DNA from: Betaproteobacteria bacterium
GTDB lineage: Bacteria > Pseudomonadota > Gammaproteobacteria > Burkholderiales > SG8-39
Direction: 5' to 3'
Assembly (NCBI GenBank): GCA_029865405.1
Contig: JAOUGZ010000043.1
Location: forward strand, 1-11,562
Length of the DNA stretch: 11,562 nt
Below are positions 6,280 to 11,562 of the stretch, in pieces (the first letter of the stretch is position 1; the number at the start of each line of letters is the position of its first letter). A program made the translations under genes and the position numbers. Below the pieces are notes generated by a model. That model saw only the letters and a list, made by a program, of their open reading frames with translations, was not told the DNA's origin and did no database searches.

Positions 6280-7955
6280 GCGCGGTGCTGGAGCCGATCG
6301 GCGCGGCGCAGATCGACGCGGCGCGTGCCGCCGCCGCGGCGGCGCGCCGGCGCGTGGTCGACGCGCTGGAGGAGGCGCTCGGGCTCGATCCCGACGCGTT
6401 CACAACGCGCCTCGCGTCGACGCTGCGCCTGCAGACGCTGCGCATGGACGATTTGCGCCGCCTCGCGCCCGCCTTCGACGTGCTGCCGTTCGCCGAGTGC
6501 GCGCAGCGCGGCTGCGCGCTGCTGCGCGGCGAGGGCGAGCTGCTGCTCGCCTTCGACGACCCGTTCTCGGGCGAGCTGCAGGCCTGGGCCGAGGAGCGCG
6601 TCGCGCAGCCCTTCAGCTGGCGCCTGGTGCACCGCGGCGACCTGGTCGCGTTCCTCGCCTCGCAGGAGGAGTCGCTGCGCGCACTCGACGAGGTGCGCGG
6701 CGCGGGCGCGGCGGCGGCCGAGGAGCGCGTGCGCGTCGAGGACCTGTCGCTGAAGGCGATCGGCGACGAGCCGAGCGAGGTGGTGCGCCTGGTGCGCTCG
6801 ACGCTGCGCGACGCGCTCATGAACGGCGCGAGCGACGTGCACCTGGAGACCGTGCCCGGCGGCCTGACGATCAAGTTCCGCATCGACGGCCTTCTCACGC
6901 AGGTCAAGCTGATCCAGGACGCCGGCCAGGCCGAGCAGGCGATCGCGCGCGTCAAGGTGCTCGCCGAGCTCGACATCACCGAGCGGCGCGTGCCGCAGGA
7001 CGGGCGCTTCAAGGCGCTCGAGCGCGGCCGCAGCGTGGACTTCCGCGTCTCGATCATGCCGAGCATCCACGGCGAGGACGCGGTGCTGCGCGTGCTCGAC
7101 AAGCAGTCGCTGTACGAGGCCACGCAGCAGCAGCTGTCGCTCGACTCGCTCGGCCTGGAAGCCGCCGACGTGGCGAAGCTGCGGCGCCTGTCGCGCGAGC
7201 CCTACGGCATGCTGCTCGTCACCGGGCCCACCGGCAGCGGCAAGACCACGACGCTCTACGCCGCGATCAGCGAGATCAACAGCGGCCAGGACAAGATCGT
7301 CACCATCGAGGACCCGGTCGAATACCAGCTCGCCGGCGTGCTGCAGATCCCGGTGAACGAGAAGAAGGGCCTCACCTTCGCGCGCGGGCTGCGCTCGATC
7401 CTGCGCCACGACCCCGACAAGATCATGGTGGGCGAGATCCGCGATCCGGAGACCGCCAACATCGCCGTGCAGTCGGCGCTCACTGGGCACCTGGTGTTCA
7501 CCACGGTGCACGCCAACAACGTGTTCGACGTCATCGGCCGCTTCATGCACATGAACGTCGACCTGTACGGCTTCGTCTCCGCGCTGAACGCGATCCTCGC
7601 GCAGCGCCTGGTGCGCATGGTGTGCCCGCACTGCGCGGCCGCCGAGAAGCCGGAGGCCGGCCTGCTGGCCGAGTCCGGGCTGCGCGCGGAGGACTGCAAG
7701 GGCTGGAAGTTCCGCATCGGCCGCGGCTGCCGCGAATGCCGCGGCACCGGCTACAAGGGGCGCAAGGCGATCGCCGAGCTCATGATCCTGAACGACGAGC
7801 TGCGCGAGCTGATCACCGGCCGCGCGCCGGTGCGCCAGCTGCGCGAGGCCGCGCGCCGCGCCGGCACGCGCTTCTTGCGCGAAGCGGCGTTCGAGGCGGT
7901 CAGGGCGGGCGAAACCACGCTGCAGGAGATCAACCGTGTCACGTTTGTTTCCTGA
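6276..7955 (+). CDS. gspE: Type II secretion/type IV pilus assembly ATPase GspE
   Basis: A 559-aa cytoplasmic hexameric ATPase that powers pseudopilus assembly. Start ATG 6276 overlaps the gspF stop, with GGGGAG (6264-6269) upstream. An N-terminal domain (about 30-135, as in GspE/PilB) precedes the catalytic part. Key motifs are Walker A GPTGSGKT (317-324), the Asp box around IEDPVEYQ (344-351), Walker B IMVGEIRD (383-390) and the His box LTGHLVFTTVHAN (402-414). A tetracysteine zinc site follows: Cys450-x2-Cys453 and Cys485-x2-Cys488, then GTGYKGR. These features are complete and suggest an active enzyme. The long Ala/Arg-rich N-terminus (about 1-25) is not conserved and may be a flexible link to the PilM-like partner. 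The closely related PilB cannot be excluded from sequence alone, but the operon favours a secretion role. Confidence 0.93.
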   Translation: MSAVLEPIGAAQIDAARAAAAAARRRVVDALEEALGLDPDAFTTRLASTLRLQTLRMDDLRRLAPAFDVLPFAECAQRGCALLRGEGELLLAFDDPFSGELQAWAEERVAQPFSWRLVHRGDLVAFLASQEESLRALDEVRGAGAAAAEERVRVEDLSLKAIGDEPSEVVRLVRSTLRDALMNGASDVHLETVPGGLTIKFRIDGLLTQVKLIQDAGQAEQAIARVKVLAELDITERRVPQDGRFKALERGRSVDFRVSIMPSIHGEDAVLRVLDKQSLYEATQQQLSLDSLGLEAADVAKLRRLSREPYGMLLVTGPTGSGKTTTLYAAISEINSGQDKIVTIEDPVEYQLAGVLQIPVNEKKGLTFARGLRSILRHDPDKIMVGEIRDPETANIAVQSALTGHLVFTTVHANNVFDVIGRFMHMNVDLYGFVSALNAILAQRLVRMVCPHCAAAEKPEAGLLAESGLRAEDCKGWKFRIGRGCRECRGTGYKGRKAIAELMILNDELRELITGRAPVRQLREAARRAGTRFLREAAFEAVRAGETTLQEINRVTFVS

Positions 7956-8613
7956 GCGCGCGCTGGTCCACCTTTCGCGCAGCGAGGTGTCGCTCGGCGC
8001 GCAGCGCGTCGCCTGCGACCCGGGCTTCGGGCCCGAGCCCTGGCAGGGCGCGCTCGCCGCGGTGCGCAGCCTCGAGTTCAAGGACTGGACGCGCGTCACC
8101 GTCGTCCTGTCGGGCGCCTTCGTGCGCTACGCGCTCGTACCCGGCAGCGACGCGCTCGCCGACGCGGCCGAGGAGCAGGCGTACCTGCGGCATCACTTTG
8201 CCCGGGTGCACGGCGAGCGCGCCCGATCCTGGGTGTTCCGCTGGAGCGAGGGGCTGGCGAGCGCGATCGACCGCGGCCTGCTCGAGGGCCTGCAGGCGTG
8301 CTTCCCGCGCTCGGGCAAGGCGCGGCTCGCCTCCGTGCAGCCCGCCCTGATGCTCGCCATCAACCGCTGGCGGGGCGAGTTTCCCGCCGCCGGCGCCTGG
8401 CTGGTGCTCGCCGAGCCCGAGCGCGCGTGCGCCGCGCTGCACGACAAGGAAGGCTGGCGCTCGGTGCAGAACGCGAAGGGAGACTGGCTCGATGTGCTCG
8501 AGCGCGGCCGCCATCGCGCGCCGGGCCCGACGCCCGACCTCGTGCTGCTCGCCGGCGCCGCCGCGCCGCAGGGCGCAGCCGGCGGCTGGACGTTCCGCGA
8601 GTTGCCGGCATGA
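7936..8613 (+). CDS. PilM/GspL-like cytoplasmic assembly protein
   Basis: A 225-aa protein without a transmembrane segment, placed where GspL, PilM or MshI is expected. Start GTG 7936 lies inside the end of gspE (20-base overlap), with AGGAG (7924-7928) 7 bases upstream. Weak but consistent similarity to the actin-like fold of PilM and the GspL cytoplasmic domain is seen in VTVVLSGAFVRYALVP (about 54-69) and in the strand-helix segment SVQPALMLAINRW. It is shorter than typical PilM (about 350 aa), and I could not identify clear nucleotide-binding motifs. Its probable role is to connect GspE to the membrane partners encoded next. The stop overlaps the following start as ATGA. The call leans heavily on position in the operon. 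Confidence 0.65.
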   Translation: MSRLFPERALVHLSRSEVSLGAQRVACDPGFGPEPWQGALAAVRSLEFKDWTRVTVVLSGAFVRYALVPGSDALADAAEEQAYLRHHFARVHGERARSWVFRWSEGLASAIDRGLLEGLQACFPRSGKARLASVQPALMLAINRWRGEFPAAGAWLVLAEPERACAALHDKEGWRSVQNAKGDWLDVLERGRHRAPGPTPDLVLLAGAAAPQGAAGGWTFRELPA

Positions 8614-9134
8614 GGCCCGCGCGCGTCAACCTGGACTATGTCGCCGCCGCGCGCCGGCCGCCGTGGCCGGGCGTGGCGCTGCTCGCGATCGCGCTCGCCG
8701 TGGCGGGGGGGCTGCTGCTCGAGTATCGCGGCGCGCAGTCCGAGCTGGCGCGCATCGAGGCCGCCGCCGGGCTGGTGGGGCCGGCGCGGCAGGCCGCCCC
8801 GCGCCTGTCGCGCGAGCGCCTCGACGAGGAAGTGCGCGACGCCGAGCGCGTGGTGCGGCAGCTCGCGCTGCCCTGGGGCACGCTGGTGCTGGCGATCGAG
8901 CAGGCGGCGACGCGCGACGTCGCGCTGCTGCAGCTGCAGCCCGACGCCGACAGCCGCCTCGTCAAGCTCACCGCCGAGGCGCGCAACCGCGAGGCGATGT
9001 TCGACTACGTGCGCCGGCTGGGCGCGGCCCCGGGCCTGGGCGAAGTGCACGTGGTGAGCCACCAGGTGCAGCGCGACGACCCGCGCCGCCCGGTGCAGTT
9101 CTCGGTGCAGGCGTCGATGAAGGCGGCGCCGTGA
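8610..9134 (+). CDS. PilN-like inner-membrane assembly protein
   Basis: A 174-aa bitopic membrane protein. A short cytoplasmic N-terminus (MRPARVNLDY) precedes one hydrophobic segment (about 21-37), a helical stretch rich in Arg and Glu (about 40-85), and a C-terminal alpha/beta domain of the ferredoxin-like type typical of PilN and of the GspL periplasmic region. In PilN the N-terminal INLLP motif docks into PilM; here only RVNLDY is recognisable at the same place. With the previous protein it would amount to a GspL split into two chains. Start and stop both overlap neighbours by 4 bases (ATGA before, GTGA after), so translation is coupled. MshJ-like or GspL C-terminal labels would be equally acceptable. 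Confidence 0.75.
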   Translation: MRPARVNLDYVAAARRPPWPGVALLAIALAVAGGLLLEYRGAQSELARIEAAAGLVGPARQAAPRLSRERLDEEVRDAERVVRQLALPWGTLVLAIEQAATRDVALLQLQPDADSRLVKLTAEARNREAMFDYVRRLGAAPGLGEVHVVSHQVQRDDPRRPVQFSVQASMKAAP

Positions 9135-9667
9135 GGATGCGCGTCAACGCCTGGCTGCAGCGGCTCGGCGTGCCCGGGGTGCTCGGCATTGGCGTGCTGC
9201 TCGCCAGCGCCGGATTCTGGATCTCGGCGCTGCAGCCGGCGCAGGCGGAGCTCGCCGCGCAGCAGCTCGCGCTCGAGCGCCTGCGCGCGCGCTCGCCGCT
9301 GCGGCCGGTGGCCGCGGGCGGACCCGAGGAGGAATTGCGCCGCTTCCAGCGCCTGTTTCCGTCCGCCGCCGCGCTCACCGACGAGCTCGAGCGGCTGCAC
9401 CGCCTCGCGCGCCGCGCCGGGCTCGACCTCGCGCAGGGCGAGTACCGGCTCGAGCGGCGCGGTGCGGGGCTGTGGTCCTACCGCGTGAACCTGCCGGTGC
9501 GCGGCAGCTACCCGCAGCTGCGCGACTTCGTCGCCGCGGTGCTGAAGGACATGCCGATCGCCTCGATCGACGCGCTGCGCTTCGAACGCAAGAAGGCGCT
9601 CGACAGCCAGCTCGACGCCCAGATTCGCCTTACCGTCCACGTCCGGCCCGCCGGGGAGTCACCATGA
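9131..9667 (+). CDS. PilO/GspM-like inner-membrane assembly protein
   Basis: A 178-aa bitopic protein with one hydrophobic segment (about 17-35, VPGVLGIGVLLASAGFWISA), then a coiled-coil-like Ala/Glu/Leu/Arg-rich helix (about 36-60), and a periplasmic alpha/beta domain ending in SLDAQIRLTVHVRP-like strands (written IRLTVHVRP in the protein). This layout matches PilO and GspM, which pair with PilN or GspL below the secretin. GTG 9131 is chosen because it makes a GTGA overlap with the preceding stop and has AAGG about 8 bases upstream; ATG 9137, two codons later, is the alternative. The stop overlaps the secretin start as ATGA. Sequence similarity is weak, as is usual for this family, so topology and position carry the call. 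Confidence 0.72.
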   Translation: MRMRVNAWLQRLGVPGVLGIGVLLASAGFWISALQPAQAELAAQQLALERLRARSPLRPVAAGGPEEELRRFQRLFPSAAALTDELERLHRLARRAGLDLAQGEYRLERRGAGLWSYRVNLPVRGSYPQLRDFVAAVLKDMPIASIDALRFERKKALDSQLDAQIRLTVHVRPAGESP

Positions 9668-11559
9668 ACGCCAGGATCGCCGTCTGCTGCCTGATGCTCG
9701 CCGCTTGCGCGGCGCTGCCGACGTCCGTCGAGGAAGCGCGCAAGCGCTTCGGCGAAGGCCGCGGCGAGGAGGCGCTCGCGCTGCTGCAGAGTGCGGCGCG
9801 CGAGGACCCGCAGAACGCCGCGGTGCGCGGCGAGTATTTCAGGCTGCGCGACCTGCTGGTGGCGCAGTGGCTGGCGCAGGCCGAGGTGCTGCGCGGCGCC
9901 GGCCAGCTCGACGCCGCCGAGGCGTTCCTGCGCCGCGTGCAGGTGCACGACGCCGCCAACGCGCGCGCCGCGAACGGGCTGGTGCAGCTGGCGACCGACC
10001 GGCGCGACCGCGAGGTGATCGCGGCGGCCGAGCAGCTCGCGAAGAGCGGCCGGCTGCATGAGGCGCAGGACCTGCTGCGCCCGGTGCTCGCCGGCAACCC
10101 GCAGCAGCGCGATGCGCGCCGGCTGCAGCGCGCCATCGACGACAAGCTGGTGAAGCCGGTGATCGTCAGCGCGGAGCTCAAGCCCGCCACCGCCAGGCCG
10201 GTGTCGCTCGAGCTGCGCGACGTCACCGTGCGCAACGTGTTCGAGGTGCTGCAGCGCGCCACCGGCGTGAGCTTCGTCTACGACCGCGACGTGCGCACCG
10301 ACCAGAGGACCAGCATCACGCTGCGCGAGGCGAGCGTCGAGGAGGCGATCCGCATGGTGCTGCTCACCAACCAGCTCGAGCAGAAGGTGCTGAACGAGAC
10401 CACGGTGTTCGTGTTCCCGAACACGCCGCAGAAGCTGCGCGAATACCAGGAGCTGGTGGTGAAGGGCTTCTACCTCGCCAACGCGGACGTGAAGCAGACC
10501 GCGAACATGATCCGCACGCTGGTGAAGACGCGCGACATCTTCATCGACGAGAAGATCGGCCTGCTGGTGATCAAGGACACGCCGGCGGCGATCCGGCTGG
10601 CCGAGCGGCTGATCGCCGCGCAGGACCTCGCCGAGCCCGAGGTGGTGCTGGAGGTCGAGGTGCTCGAGATCGGCCGCGACTTCCTGCGCGAGCTCGGCAT
10701 CCAGTACCCCGACTCCCTCGCCATGGGCCTGGTCGGCGCCGCGGGCGTGCCCGGCACCGTGGGCCTGCCGGAGTGGCTGAACCGCAATTCGAGCCTGGTA
10801 CAGCTCACCTTCAGCGACCCGCTGTTCCTGTTCAGCCTGCGCCAGACCGACGGCGCCGCGGTGGTGCTCGCCAACCCGCGTATCCGCGTCAAGAACCGTG
10901 AGAAGGCGCGCATCCACATCGGCGACCGCGTCCCGGTGATCACCACCACCGCCGCGGCCACCGGCGGCTTCGTCTCGGAGTCGGTGCAGTACCTCGACGT
11001 GGGGCTGAAGCTCGAGGTCGAGCCGCTCATTTCTCTGGACGACGAGGTCGGCATCAAGGTCGGGCTCGAAGTGAGCAGCATCGTGCGCGAAGTGCGCAGC
11101 ACCGGGAGCGGGGGCGGCGGCAGCCTCACCTACCAGATCGGCACGCGCAACGCCGCGACCAACCTGCGCCTGCGCGACAACGAGACGCAGGTGCTCGCCG
11201 GCCTGATCAGCGACGAGGACCGCCGCTCAGCGAGCCGCGTGCCCGGGCTGGGAGACCTGCCGGTCGCAGGGCGCCTCTTTTCGAGCACGCGCGACACCAG
11301 CAACCGCAAGGAGATCGTGCTGCTTATCACGCCACGCCTGGTGCGCACGCTCGCGCGCCCCGCGGGCGGCGCGCTGGAATTCGCCGCCGGCACCGAGGCC
11401 TCGAGCGGCGCGCGCCCCGGCGCCGCGCCGATCGTGGTCGCGCCGCCGCAGGCGCAGCCGCTCGAGCCGATCGAGCCGGTCGCCGAGCCCGCCGCCAAGC
11501 CCGCGCCGCAGCCGGCCCCGCTGGTGCCGTTCGGCGGCGTGAAGCCCCCCGCCCAATGA
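9664..11559 (+). CDS. Lipoprotein secretin with N-terminal TPR domain (GspD/MshL/PilQ type)
   Basis: A 631-aa outer-membrane channel protein. ATG 9664 overlaps the previous stop and follows GGGGAG (9653-9658). The N-terminus is a lipoprotein signal with lipobox LAAC (Cys15; Ala at +2, suited to outer-membrane sorting). Residues about 22-155 form three TPR-like helical pairs, such as GRGEEALALLQSAAREDPQN and GRLHEAQDLLRPVLAGNPQQ. An STN/N0 domain follows (about 178-252), then a single secretin N domain (about 262-320), then the secretin core (about 325-562) with GDRVPVI (420-426), RVPGLGDLPVAGRLFSS (525-541) and EIVLLITPRLV (550-560). The end (about 582-631) is Pro/Ala-rich and not an S-domain. 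One N domain instead of the usual T2SS N1-N3 series resembles PilQ or MshL. Lipid anchor plus TPR could replace a separate pilotin. The secretin call is secure. Confidence 0.92.
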   Translation: MNARIAVCCLMLAACAALPTSVEEARKRFGEGRGEEALALLQSAAREDPQNAAVRGEYFRLRDLLVAQWLAQAEVLRGAGQLDAAEAFLRRVQVHDAANARAANGLVQLATDRRDREVIAAAEQLAKSGRLHEAQDLLRPVLAGNPQQRDARRLQRAIDDKLVKPVIVSAELKPATARPVSLELRDVTVRNVFEVLQRATGVSFVYDRDVRTDQRTSITLREASVEEAIRMVLLTNQLEQKVLNETTVFVFPNTPQKLREYQELVVKGFYLANADVKQTANMIRTLVKTRDIFIDEKIGLLVIKDTPAAIRLAERLIAAQDLAEPEVVLEVEVLEIGRDFLRELGIQYPDSLAMGLVGAAGVPGTVGLPEWLNRNSSLVQLTFSDPLFLFSLRQTDGAAVVLANPRIRVKNREKARIHIGDRVPVITTTAAATGGFVSESVQYLDVGLKLEVEPLISLDDEVGIKVGLEVSSIVREVRSTGSGGGGSLTYQIGTRNAATNLRLRDNETQVLAGLISDEDRRSASRVPGLGDLPVAGRLFSSTRDTSNRKEIVLLITPRLVRTLARPAGGALEFAAGTEASSGARPGAAPIVVAPPQAQPLEPIEPVAEPAAKPAPQPAPLVPFGGVKPPAQ

Positions 11560-11562
11560 CGC
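11556..11562 (+). CDS. Probable start of the next operon gene (cut by the window edge)
   Basis: An ATG at 11556-11558 overlaps the secretin stop as ATGA, the same junction used at three other places in this operon. Only two codons (Met-Thr) and one base are visible, so nothing can be said about the product; in similar operons a pseudopilin or another assembly gene would be expected. Confidence 0.45.

Noticed and set aside
4693..8099. Very long open frames on the minus strand opposite gspG, gspF and gspE (527 and 737 codons)
   Set aside because: They are rich in Arg, Ala, His and Glu, have no recognisable domain, and mirror the GC-biased third positions of the plus-strand genes, which have full sets of motifs.
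9508..10917. A 469-codon minus-strand open frame opposite the secretin gene
   Set aside because: Same antisense effect of high GC; composition is His/Ala/Leu/Arg-rich with no motif, while the plus strand encodes a clear secretin.
1..11562. CRISPR arrays, insertion sequences, tRNA or rRNA genes
   Set aside because: No direct-repeat array, transposase-like protein, terminal inverted repeats or tRNA-like cloverleaf was seen on reading either strand.

Overview
The window is GC-rich (roughly 70% by eye) and densely coded. The gene content (GlpC-like Fe-S protein, periplasmic gamma-glutamyltransferase, a Gsp/Pil-type secretion operon with secretin) points to a Gram-negative proteobacterium. The composition and protein flavour fit a betaproteobacterium best (Burkholderiales/Rhodocyclales-like), but this is inferred from appearance and not from a search.

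Layout. (1) Positions 1-272, minus strand: the 5' end of a hemerythrin-domain gene that runs off the left edge. (2) Positions 273-433: a divergent intergenic region with a near-perfect FNR/ANR-type palindrome at 307-320. (3) Positions 434-1768, plus: a 444-aa two-cluster Fe-S protein with CCG-type domains, related to heterodisulfide reductase and GlpC. (4) About 1764-2585, plus: a calcineurin-like metallophosphoesterase. Its reading frame begins with a clear lipoprotein signal and a well-placed Shine-Dalgarno sequence, but no canonical start codon. (5) Positions 2602-2623: a terminator hairpin between convergent genes. (6) Positions 2650-4494, minus: an exported gamma-glutamyltransferase with a heptad of Asp at its C-terminus. 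(7) Positions 4495-4650: a divergent promoter region. (8) Positions 4651-11559, plus: a tightly packed secretion operon of gspG, gspF, gspE, a PilM/GspL-like gene, a PilN-like gene, a PilO-like gene and a secretin. The last gene overlaps an ATG at 11556, so the operon probably continues.

How the genes work together. The left block looks like an oxygen- or redox-responsive pair: an O2/iron-binding hemerythrin and an Fe-S electron-transfer protein share a control region with an FNR-family site. The right block is most of a type II secretion/type IV pilus-like machine: major pseudopilin, platform protein, zinc-containing ATPase, a three-piece inner-membrane assembly complex and an outer-membrane channel. 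It is a mosaic. The pseudopilin has the calcium-loop signature of T2SS GspG. GspL/GspM are replaced by separate PilM-, PilN- and PilO-like proteins. The secretin has the short STN plus one N-domain layout of PilQ/MshL, preceded by a lipobox and a TPR domain that could act as a built-in pilotin. No GspC, minor pseudopilins or prepilin peptidase lie inside the window. No mobile element, CRISPR array, tRNA or rRNA was seen.

The strongest leads are the TPR-lipoprotein secretin and the mosaic operon around it, the startless lipoprotein phosphoesterase, and the FNR box between hemerythrin and the Fe-S gene.
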